Below are positions 35,701-45,413 of a DNA stretch of 64,000 nt, piece after piece. Origin of the DNA: Aedes albopictus (taxonomy: Eukaryota > Arthropoda > Insecta > Diptera > Culicidae); assembly GCF_035046485.1 (NCBI RefSeq), contig NC_085137.1, positions 254,594,733 through 254,658,732 on the forward strand, given 5' to 3'. The notes beneath the pieces were generated by a model that saw only the letters and a program-made list of their open reading frames with translations, made no database searches and was not told the origin of the DNA. The first letter of the stretch is position 1, and each line of letters begins with the position of its first letter. The translations under genes and the position numbers were made by a program.

Positions 35701-36025
35701 TACACTCTGTCCATTTTCTATAAGACCAAATGATTTTTGATTGCCATTTCTCAAGAAGAAAACACATCACTTCAATTTATACCACGATATGTTTGTGTGA
35801 GTTAAACCTGTGCCATGCATAGGAATAATCGTGTGTGTGCGAATGCACCATGAAGTAACTGCTGTTTTTGTGATTTACAGTGTCCATTTTGTATAAGACC
35901 ACTCTCAGATTCGCGTGTTTTCATTGTGCTGCATCAAAATGCCCAAGTGTAAAGTGCTCACTGAGAATGAGAAGGGAAGAATCGAGGCATTTCCCCAAGA
36001 AAAAGTTGGAATTAATATCCCTTTA

Positions 36026-36141
36026 GACATGACTCATATTTGGTCAAACAAGCCCAACAAAAGACCAACACAGCATGAACCGTTACGGTAGCAATGAATG
36101 TCGGGCTTCAATGGCAAATATTTGTCATAATAACAAACAGT
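36026..36141. mobile_element. short MITE, copy 2, in the Tc1-like transposase
   Basis: Matches 16202-16319 from the AGACATGAC end to AATAACAAACAGT, with inverted AATATTTG-containing ends. It separates the first transposase piece from the basic segment. Confidence 0.55.
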
Positions 36142-36461
36142 CCAGTCCCATCAAGCAGTTATCTCGCTGATCCTGAAGGATACGAAAAAAAAAAACTCCG
36201 AAAACAAAGCTATCTGACCGCGAGAAACGGGCGATAGATAGGATTGCTTAGAACTCGACTAAATTCTTGATACAAATCAAGCAAACTTTGAATTTAAGGG
36301 TTTGCCTGGAGACAGTTTGACAAGTTTTGATAAAAAGCCCGCATATTAAAAGGGCAAAAAAGGTTAAAGCCCATAACCTTACAGCTTCTTATGTTGATAA
36401 ACAGCTGAGTTTTGCAAAAACTCACATGAATCGGCAGTGGAATTTTGTAAGCTTTTGTTAA

Positions 36462-36576
36462 CCTTCCGTAACTCGCGCGGTTGACTACCTGCGTAAGTAC
36501 CACACTAATGCTGAGTACAAAAAGCGAGATTTTTTCAACGTGTTGTACAAAATGCAACAGTGCGATCGCTCGAGGG
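36462..36576. mobile_element. 115-bp TTAA-flanked (piggyBac-like) MITE
   Basis: TTAA at 36458-36461 and 36577-36580 flanks ends CCTTCCGTAACTCGCGCGG and CGATCGCTCGAGGG, which are partly inverse complements. It lies within the Tc1-like transposase, whose reading resumes afterwards. Known: piggyBac-type elements target and duplicate TTAA and have C-rich ends. Confidence 0.65.
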
Positions 36577-36915
36577 TTAAATGTTACTTTTCGAAACCTT
36601 CAATATTCCAATATAACCCTGCAACTTGTAAAATGTTCTAGATTGTTTTAAACATTTTAGACAATCTTCAGCGCTGAAAAGAAGTTCAACCTGGATGGTC
36701 CGGGCGGCTTTAATGGATACTGGCTGATATAAGGAAGGAAGAACTTTTTTTCCAACTCGGAACTTCTGGGGTGGCTCATGCATGGTGTGGACAGGCTTTT
36801 GTATAATCGGAAAGCTGAAGATAGCGTTCACGTCTTTCGAAAGTAATAGTAAGGATTACATCAGTATTCTTGAAGGACATCTTCTCCCTTTTTTGTGCAA
36901 ATATCATCGGAAGTA

Positions 36916-39153
36916 CCCTGCCCTTTAGTTCAGAGAGGGTTTGGGCAGCGTCCTGCCAACTTGGTCGAGGCAGGGTTCTTGGGAGAACAAGTAAAGGGTT
37001 GTTGAAAGATTATGTAATGTAATTTATTTTGAGTAAATAAAATCTATTTTTTCCCAAACATGTTACGTAATATTTGAACAGCTTCATCAACGCTGATATT
37101 CTAAAGTGCTAGAATGATGCATTGAGCTTGTAGGGATCCCTTGAAGATGGTATGTAAATCATTAACTCGCGATCGCGCGTTTTCGTACTTCAGGGAAAAA
37201 GTACATTACATAAATGAACGATTTTTAAAACACATCCGATATGTTGAAAAATTAATGATTTGCTATCCATGTCCGTGGAACCATTCTGAACAGCCATTGA
37301 GTGAATACATTGGATTGTTACATATTTTCATCTTGCGAATCGACCAGCAATATAAAAACTGAACCCAGTGTATCACCACAACCTCTCTACTGTACCGAAT
37401 AACAACTACTAATCATATCCTTTCCTTCCCTTCTTTTCTTTTCCCTTCCTTTTACATGAGCAAAATAACAACTCCGAGTATTTCTATCACCACGGCCACA
37501 TCTAATTAACGTCTCAACCAACACTGGAACGACCACACTGATGGGGCTACCACCTTGGATCTAGCTGGGCGTGGGGCAGCGTTTCTTACTCAGCCGCTGG
37601 ATGCCAGAACAGACGCTGTTTGAGCCGCACCTCCTTGGTGAACAAACGCTCGAATCGTACCTCCTCAATCTAGCTGAAGTCAGAAGGACAACAGTGCCCA
37701 GGCTGCACTACCAGCTGAGCACACAACTCTTAGCTGACGGTCTTTGTCATCGCTTGACCCGTGGAAGCATGAGGTAGGAACTTGTGAGGACCAGAGCTAT
37801 GTTGGACGCTCTCTTTATCGACTCACCGTTTTGCAACCCAAATGAAGAGGAATCGTGAGTAAAAATCATAAAAAAACACCTAAGGTAAGAACATAACAAT
37901 TCTGTTTCCAACGTGTGATTAACCATCAAATAGATCCACTGGTCACGTGTAAGACGTATTTTTGACGCCAGAACGTCGTGACTTGACTAAACTCGACAGA
38001 AATGGTTCACTACTTGACCAGGTGGACATCGTGACAGGTTCTATACGTTGACGTTTTCAATGTAGTTGGCATTATAAGAATAACGTGAGAGTAGGAAATG
38101 TTTATATAGACATGACCGATGCTGAGAATCCTAGGGGCTCCCTTAGGTGTATTTATCATAAGTTTACTCCAAGCACTGTGACGCTGAGACAAGTTTGCTT
38201 ACAGTTGAAGCTTTTATGTTAACATTCAAATTGACTGCTATTAGAAGATTATGAAGGAAATTATTATTTTAAAATTAGGTTTGTTTATTTTTATAGATTC
38301 TGTTAGGGATGAGTACACCATAGTTGATGGATGATCTTTATTAGTTTCAATTGCTAATACAATAACCAACTAACCGACCTTACCTTACGACCTGACTTAA
38401 TCGATATTATGACAATAAAAGTAAAAGAGCAGGAGTTATGATGTGATCAAAATCAAAACTCAATCTTATTTTTTGTCAGGATCCAGAAACATGGAAAACT
38501 GTAGTAATTTGAATGTAGTATAAACTATGCTATGATACGGTGGACATAAGGATAATTCAGACTTCATAGGGATACAAGAGATGAACACAGAAAAGCAAAA
38601 GACGACTAGCGACGACATAGGATACATTAACTGTACATTAACATAAGGCGTTCGACTGATAAGTCCGCAACATCAAATGGAAGCTCAAAAAGAGAGTTAT
38701 TTGAAGATAATTCCAGTGCTGTAGATGACCAACATCGGTTCATCATAACAATATTGGTATCTAACTTGAAATAACTTTCAGAATGCACAATGTAACTTGG
38801 GATATTTTTTGATTATTGTTTGGAGATGATGTCAGAAAAACTAGTTGCCCATACCGGCTACAAACGCTAGTTCTGATAATTGTCACTGAGTAGTCTTCAA
38901 AAGTATCAAAACATTTCATTTCTAGAGCTTCCACAAAATACGGGTGTGATGGGAACAGTAAGCGACACTGTATTTTTGATAACTACTACGACCCAATACT
39001 AAATACTGCACACTTTGCTCAAGTTGACGACATCGTCTAGTCCATCGTGAGTATTGGTCATAGTAGGGGGAAAGTAGGGAAAGGGTCCAGGCTTTGCTTT
39101 CAGCTGTCCTGCAGCTCCACCTGGTCACTCTATAAAAAAAAAAAAAAAAAAAA
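36916..39153 (+). mobile_element. 2.24-kb polyadenylated retroposed insertion
   Basis: The 16-bp sequence AATATCATCGGAAGTA occurs at 36900-36915 and again at 39154-39169, immediately after a run of about 22 A. This is the signature of LINE-mediated retroposition, here into the Tc1-like transposase frame. The interior has no recognisable LINE protein. It contains a minus-strand RTE leader copy at 37502-37870 and otherwise unfamiliar DNA. It may be a non-autonomous retroposon, a 5'-truncated LINE with a long 3' UTR, or a copy of a long non-coding transcript. Confidence 0.8.
37502..37870 (-). repeat. RTE-type LINE 5' leader fragment
   Basis: On the minus strand this matches the leaders at 45414-45730 and 50074-50320: AAAACGGTGAGTCG, TTAGCTGGTAGTGCAGCC, CTGGCATCCAGCGGCTGAG. 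It lies inside the polyadenylated insertion in antisense orientation. Confidence 0.7.
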
Positions 39154-39752
39154 AATATCATCGGAAGTAGTCTACATTCCAACAGGCATTATCCGCTATC
39201 CATACCAGCAACGCGATGAAGCAATGGATCAGGGACCAAAAAATCGATTTACTCGACTGGCCGGCGTGTTCATCTGACTTAAATCCAGTCGAAAACCGTT
39301 GGGGGATTTTGGTTCGTAGGATTTATACTGAAGGAAAGCAGTATGTCACCGTTGATTAGCTGAAATCCGTTATAACAACAGAATGGGACAAAATTATGAA
39401 ATCTGTTCTACTAAATTTAGTAAACAGTATGCCAAATCAAATTTTCCAAGTCATTTATCGAAATGGCAAAGCTACGGATTATTGAACTTACAATATGTTG
39501 ATTTTTATAAGTTTTACTTAATGAAAATGTGTAATATTTAAGATGGTCTTATAAAAACTAGACACCTCGAAAATATAAAGTCTTATTACAAAAGTAAAAG
39601 AAGGAACTTTTAATCAAAATAAATTTAAGACAAAATATAACTTGTAATGCATTATACAATTATACGCACATCGCCCCGAAATTGTTATTATTATAGATGG
39701 CTTGAAACAATTTGGGGGTGGTCTTATAGAAGTTGGACAGAGTGTATGAAGG

Positions 39753-40003
39753 CACAGACAAACAGACGTCTCACTCTACTCACTTCTCATTGTTTCCCTT
39801 TTTAACGGATAATTCAAATATTCTTTAGTTCGCAAATCGGTCGCCCACGGCGCTCGCATCGTTTCGTCCCTTTGACGTTTGCTCACTACCGCCATCTACT
39901 CAATGAGTTTGCGAAGCACAGCATAATTAGCATTGGGCGATTATGTTTTGTGACGATGATTTTAACCGCATTTTGTTCCAAGTGATACGTCTGTTTGTCT
40001 GTG
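39753..40003. mobile_element. MITE with 7-bp target duplication, copy 1
   Basis: Perfect 17-bp inverted ends CACAGACAAACAGACGT frame 251 bp. ATGAAGG flanks both sides (39746-39752 and 40004-40010). The related copy at 54412-54666 also has a 7-bp repeat. There is no coding frame. It lies directly against the right end of the Tc1-like element. Confidence 0.8.
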
Positions 40004-40009
40004 ATGAAG

Positions 40010-40160
40010 GCATGAGTATAATCTGCTTTATGTTAGTAAAATATCGATAACTTTTGTCGTAGTAGAAACAGGCGAGGGCGCTGGCGCGCCTGAGCTCCAT
40101 GGAGTGATTGTCAACAGTCATTGGTTCAATTCCTGAAGCAAACTAACTTGCAGGCAACAA
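40010..40160 (+). mobile_element. possible tRNA-like SINE fragment
   Basis: GGTTCAATTCC at 40123-40133 is a good B box and an A-rich tail (ACAATAAAAAAAATAAA) follows at 40158. The A box is poor, so this stays tentative. Confidence 0.3.
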
Positions 40161-42800
40161 TAAAAAAAATAAACTGGAAAGACACCCATCACATGTGTAT
40201 CAGAAGGCCGGCTCCAGAGGCACGTTATCCTCCATTTGGGACATTTGTGCCATCGCCAAAATAACAGCCTATTTCATCATCTACCTGAGGGAAAAGGAAG
40301 GAAAAAGGATTTGGATGGGGATAGGGAAATAGGAAAAATACCCTGGAAGAGGGTACTAATAACGCATAAAGCGAAAGAGAGCCTATAGCTCTTTACCACA
40401 GCGGGTTAAGAACAACAGAATATCCTGAAGATTCAGGTTTCTGAAGTCAGCTTCACTTAATAAGTGTTTACCGAATACTCGGAAACGCAGTTGCGCGAAA
40501 ACTGGACAGTTACATATCAAATGATACGAAGTTCCATAATCGGATTCACAGCTATCACAGGCAAATGAATCAGCTTGCTGAATATTCGCCATGTGATAGC
40601 TGAGTCGGCAGTGACCAGTCAATGCTTTGACCAGCATGCTGCAATTCTGCTTAGACTAGTTAGATACTTCGCCACCCGTAGAGATGGCTCAGCACTATAC
40701 AATTTGGTTTGACGACATGACTCCAAACTATTCCAGTATTGTTTGTGCTGAGTGGCAGCCCAGGTGTCAATCTGAAGCTTCACCCAACACTTGGATACCG
40801 GAATAGCTGGCTCAGGGCCAATGAAGTCATGTGATGCTCGAGTGCGAGCTAACTCATCAGCCAATTCATTTCCAGCGATGGAAGAATGGCCAGGTACCCA
40901 TACAAGGTGAACAGCGTTTGCTGAATTCAGCTCCTCGATTTGAGTTCGACAAGCGATAACTATCTTCGACCTGGAGTTGGCCGAAGCAAGTGCTTTAATA
41001 GCAGCCTGGCTATCTGAACAGAAGTATATTACTTTGCCCATTACGTGCTGCTGAAGTGCTGATTGCACTCCACACATAAGAGCAAAGATTTCGGCCTGAA
41101 AAACGGTGCAGTGTCTACCAAGTGAATAAGACTGATACAGCCTTAGCTCACGAGAATAAACACCAGCACCTGCTCGACCTTCGAGAAGGGAGCCATCAGT
41201 GTAACATACGATGCCGTCTGAAATACTTCTTTCCAGATAACCAGATGTCCACTCTTCCCGGGAAGGGAATTTCGTGGAAAATGTCCTATATGGAAAATTA
41301 CAAGCAATTGTAAGATCACTTGGAGCAAGGACAATTTTGTCCCAATTCACTAAAAGTGGAAACAACGAGGTGTGTGTTGATGTGCGGTTTACAGGAGTTT
41401 CCTCTAGTAGACCGAGTACCCGTAACCGGTAAGTGCAAGAAAGGGCTTCTTGTTTGAGATGAATGTGTAGTGGGGCAACGTCAAAGAGAACTTCGAGCGC
41501 TGCCGTAGGAGTTATAGAGAACGCTCCAGACATCGTCATTAAGCACATCCTTTGGAGATGGTTGGGAGATGGCCTAATTTTGATTGGACCGTTCTCACTT
41601 CACCCTTTTGCCATCACACAAGACATCCATAAGCCAATATTGGCCGAACCACAGTTGTGAAGATCCATTTGATATACTTGGGTTTTAGACCCCAAGTTGT
41701 GCCAAAAGTACACCGGCATTGCCCGAAGGCCATACAAGCTTTCTTGATTCTGAACTCAATGTGAGGTGTCCAGGAAAGCTTGGAATCAAGAATGACTCCA
41801 ACGTACTTTACCTGTTCAGTCACATCGATTTCAGAATTAAAGAGACGCAAAGGTCGAACGCCATTGCGGTTTCGCCTTTCCGTGAAAAGAACAATAGATG
41901 TTTTACTCGGATTAACCGAAAGGCCATATTGGCGACACCAACCCTCAACTACCTGAAGGGCGTTTTGCATCAGGTCGAAAAGGGTGCTGATGCACATACC
42001 AACTAACAATGTTAGGTAGTCGTCGGCAAAACCATAAGTAGGAAAACCGCTATTAATGAGTTGCCTCAATAGCGTATCTGCTACGAGATTCCACAAAAGC
42101 GGTGATAAGACTCCCCCTTGGGGGCATCCACAAACACTCAATTTCCTAATCCCTGCTAGACGCAATGTCGAGAAGAGATATCGGTTTTTGAGCATTTGGT
42201 GAATCCAATTGGAAATCATTGAAGATATACCATGACTCCGTGCGGCTTCCAATATGGCATCGAAAGGCAGGTTGTCAAAGGCACCCTCGATATCTAAGAA
42301 AACACCCAAACAAGATTGCTTTTGAGCGAATGCTTTCTCGATATCGTAAACAACCTTGTGTAAAAGAGTCACAGTGGACTTACCAGATTGGTAGGCATGT
42401 TGGTTCACATGAAGAGGCACGTTGGCCAGATGAACATCAGGGATGTGATGATCCACAATGCGTTCTAAGCATTTCAGAAGAAAAGAGGTCAAACTGATAG
42501 GTCTGAAACTCTTTGCTTCTTCATACGACGCACGACCCACTTTCGGAATAAACTTTACAGTAATATCCCTCCAGGATTTGGGAATATACCCTGTAGCAAA
42601 GCTGCAAACAAGTAGTTTTTTTCAAAACATGTTTGAAATAATCAAATCCCGTCTGAAGCAAAATAGGATAAATCCCATCTGCCCCAGGAGATTTGAAAGG
42701 AGCAAAGCTATTAAGAGCCCACTCAATCGATTTTATAGTTACAATACTCCGAGCCGAAGCTAAAGAATCATAACTTGTTGTTGTAGTCATTGAATTTTCG

Positions 42801-42914
42801 CATACAGAAGTGGTAAATTAGAACAGCAATAATATACCGATTGTAGTATTTTTATAAGAGTGAACTCTTACGCTACAAGTATCTTAAAATAAATAAATAA
42901 ATAAATAAATAACT
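42801..42914 (+). mobile_element. short retroposed fragment with AAAT-repeat tail
   Basis: About 114 bp, ending in an (AAAT)n tract at 42888-42912, interrupt the LINE frame between DDPDVFS and ENSMTTTT. The tail identifies the 3' end of a plus-strand, strongly 5'-truncated LINE or SINE. The exact target duplication is unclear. Confidence 0.55.
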
Positions 42915-43082
42915 ACAAGAAAAGACATCAGGATCATCCGAAGATGTAATATCTACACATCCAGGGAAGTGTGTGCTGAATAAGCATTCCAGAACTTCCT
43001 CATCAGAGGAAGTCAGATCGCCATTTGGCAAACGAAGTTCGTTCACCCGGAAATCCTTAGATTTCGCAAGGATTTTGTTTAA

Positions 43083-43698
43083 CCCTCTAATACCCAACCC
43101 CGCCTTTAGACGGGGTATAGTTTGAGCATTTTTGTAATTTTTGTTTCGTGGAAAACCAAAATTTTTATATTTTTGGCTGATATTTAGGACTGTTTTGTAT
43201 ATCTCAAAAAAGTTTTTGGTGTATTTTAAAGCGTATTTACATTTTTTAAAAATCATTGAAAAATTGATGTTTTAGTCACCTTCTAGAAGTCATTGTTTAT
43301 TTTGTATTAAATCGCTACAAATAACATATTTTTAATTTTTCCCAAATCATTTTATCTTAGTTTTATACTCTAAGGGAATCGAATACACTCTAAAATTATT
43401 TTCCTTAAAATTACACGGAAAATAAAATTTTCTATGAAAAAAATTTAAAATAAAAATATTTTAACAATAATCATAAAATCTCAAAATGTTTTCATCTCAA
43501 AAAATCCGTACCCCAAATAGGCTTCCAGGAAAAATATAAAACTGTGGGGATGTTCAAAAATAAAAATTAGAAAAATCGAAAACTGAAATTCACGAAATCG
43601 AGAATTAAGAAGAATCATCTTCCAAAACATGTTTAAATCGATTTTAGATGACGAAAAATGATATTTAGATCAAAATCAAAAATTTGGGTATTAGAGGG
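43083..43698. mobile_element. 616-bp TTAA-flanked (piggyBac-like) element
   Basis: Perfect 15-bp ends CCCTCTAATACCCAA and TTGGGTATTAGAGGG are flanked by TTAA (43079-43082 and 43699-43702). It sits in the LINE endonuclease-RT linker. With one TTAA left, the frame reads SEVSRLNKILAKSKDF without a break, so borders and target are certain. No transposase is present. Confidence 0.9.
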
Positions 43699-45413
43699 TT
43701 AACCGACTGACTTCACTCAAGCTGGAAACATTTGTACAAAGGTTTTTCCAGCCGGATCGTTCAGCAGACCGGAGAGCTTTCCTGTAGGCCATGCGAGCCG
43801 ACCCGAAAGCCTCCGAACCAGCCGAACGTCGTCTGTTCCAACTCTTTCTACATTGTTTCCTGAGTTTCGCCAGATCAGAGTTCCACCAAGGGGTTCCTCT
43901 TGTGATCTTCACAGACCGTAGAGGGCATGCTTCTTCAAAAGCTTCCATGATGAAGGTCGTTGTAGTATCAACGGCTTCATCTAAATCACTTGGAGTGTCA
44001 ATGGATGGTGAATATCCATGAAATTTGGCTGCAACCAAATCAGTATAAAGATCCCAGTTTGTTGACCGAGGATTCCTGAAACGCAATGTTTGCGAAGTAA
44101 CATTTAAATGTTCAAAAAAGATGTAGCGATGGTCAGATAAAGATTCTTCATCTGACACATGCCAATTGGTCAGCTCGTGACTAATTCTGCTAGAGCAAAG
44201 CGTTATATCTAACACTTCCTCTCTAGCAGATACCATGAAGGTTGGGCGGTTGCCTATGTTAAGTAATGCAAGATCTGTGCTACTTAAGTACTCCATCAAA
44301 CTGGAGCCTCTCAAGATAATGTCTGAGCTGCCCCAGATGATATGGTGAGCATTAGCATCACTGCCAACAATTAGCGGAAGGCCTTTTGAAGTGCAGTATG
44401 CGATGACTTGTTTGAAAGCATCCGTAGGGGATGGTTCATCATGCGGTAAATACACAGAACAATAGACGTATTTCCTGTTGAGGTTTCCAACAGATACATC
44501 AATTGTGATAGCACATACATTTCTGGTGGTTGGTTCAGAGATGAGTGAAGCAACTATTGCGTTGTTGACAAGCACACAGGCTCGAGGCATGACACGCGAG
44601 TTTGCCATTTCATGTTTACTGAAAGTGGCAAACACCGGGTTCACAAGGTTTCCTAGATAGAAATTTCCCTCACGAAAGTAAGGTTCTTGTACCAAGGCCA
44701 CTTGGGCTGTACCATTTTGCATAAGTCTACAAAGATTGATCGTTGCTGTTCTTTTATGCTGAAGATTGATCTGAGCTATCTTAACCGTAGCCACTACCCA
44801 AACTAGGTAAGATTAAACTCTTCGCAACAACAGCACAACAAAGAACAGCAACAATAAAACCAAATCGATATCGATTGGAAAACTCCAAAGGCGAGGATAC
44901 ACAGAATACACTGTGTAAATCGCATAATGCGAAACCATATAGGTGAAAATTTAAACTAATTAACAACATCTTCATAATCCCGCCCTTATTTAGCCTCAAG
45001 TGAGACTAAAGAAGGGCAGCTGATTGTCTCGGAGAAACACAAGGTCCGCTGCTCCATTGCTCCGGTTAGCGCAGTAAGGGCTACATACTGTGGAGGGCGC
45101 CCTGGTACTCCACAGGCTCCGTTTGCGGTTAGGTTTTTATTAGACCCCCGTAGCCATTCATTCCTAGGCACGGTAAGCATAAAGCCGCATCACACCATGA
45201 ATTAGGGGTCACCTGTTGGTGGATTCTTACCACCGGAACAGGCGGTCCGTAGTGTTATTCTTAGCCAATTGAGACAATCGCTACCGACACTACACAGCTA
45301 TCTAGGCTGATCGAGAAAAGAAGTTAATATTGATGCGTACCAGCATCAGCGGTAAAGAAAAGGGTCTAAAAATAGATTTTTGTTTTTGTTTTATGTCATG
45401 CTTTCACTACGAA

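Larger units (their letters stand above)
35703..39744 (+). mobile_element. Tc1-like transposon with dead transposase and nested insertions
   Basis: The ends CACTCTGTCCATTTTCTATA and TATAGAAGTTGGACAGAGTG are imperfect inverse complements flanked by TA (35701-35702 and 39745-39746). Plus-strand transposase pieces are an N-terminus (MPKCKVLTENEKGRIEAF, from 35939), a basic KLSDREKRAIDRIA segment (about 36190-36245), a middle part (36300-36450 and 36600-36915) and a C-terminal catalytic segment [17 protein letters not shown] (39244-39300). They are interrupted by stops, the MITE at 36026, the TTAA element at 36462 and the 2.24-kb insertion at 36916. Without the insertions the element would be about 1.6 kb, normal for Tc1. 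Confidence 0.85.
40383..44794 (-). pseudogene. LINE ORF: endonuclease, RT and RNase H, inactivated
   Basis: From the ATG at 44792-44794: endonuclease motifs ALVQEPY, SDANAHH and LSDHRYIFF (44794-43700); RT with FKSPGADGIYP, FRPISLTSFLLKCLERIVD, QGGVLSPLLWN and the catalytic YGFADDYL (42770-41615); RNase H with CYTDGS, FCSDSQAA and WVPGHSSIAGNELADELA (41170-40840); and CDSCESDYGTSYHLICNC near 40545. Lesions: a MITE at 43083, a retroposed fragment at 42801, an extra A in a run at 42616-42622, a stop at 41614-41616, a 10-bp tandem duplication near 41554-41572, and a frameshift near 40645. All catalytic motifs are otherwise readable, so inactivation looks fairly recent. Confidence 0.85.
40165..45345 (-). 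mobile_element. LOA/Lian-like non-LTR retrotransposon
   Basis: A minus-strand LINE with a leader (about 44800-45345), one coding region in pieces (40383-44794) and a 3' UTR ending in an A/T-rich tail near 40165. The order is AP-type endonuclease, reverse transcriptase, RNase H, then a CCHC-like knuckle. An RNase H domain points to the I/LOA group. The apparent lack of a separate ORF1 recalls the Aedes element Lian, to the best of my memory. Two insertions (42801-42914 and 43083-43698) enlarge it. No target duplication was resolved. Confidence 0.75.

Noticed and set aside
43791..44021. Plus-strand frames opposite the LINE coding region
   Set aside because: Shadows of the minus-strand endonuclease and RT frames.
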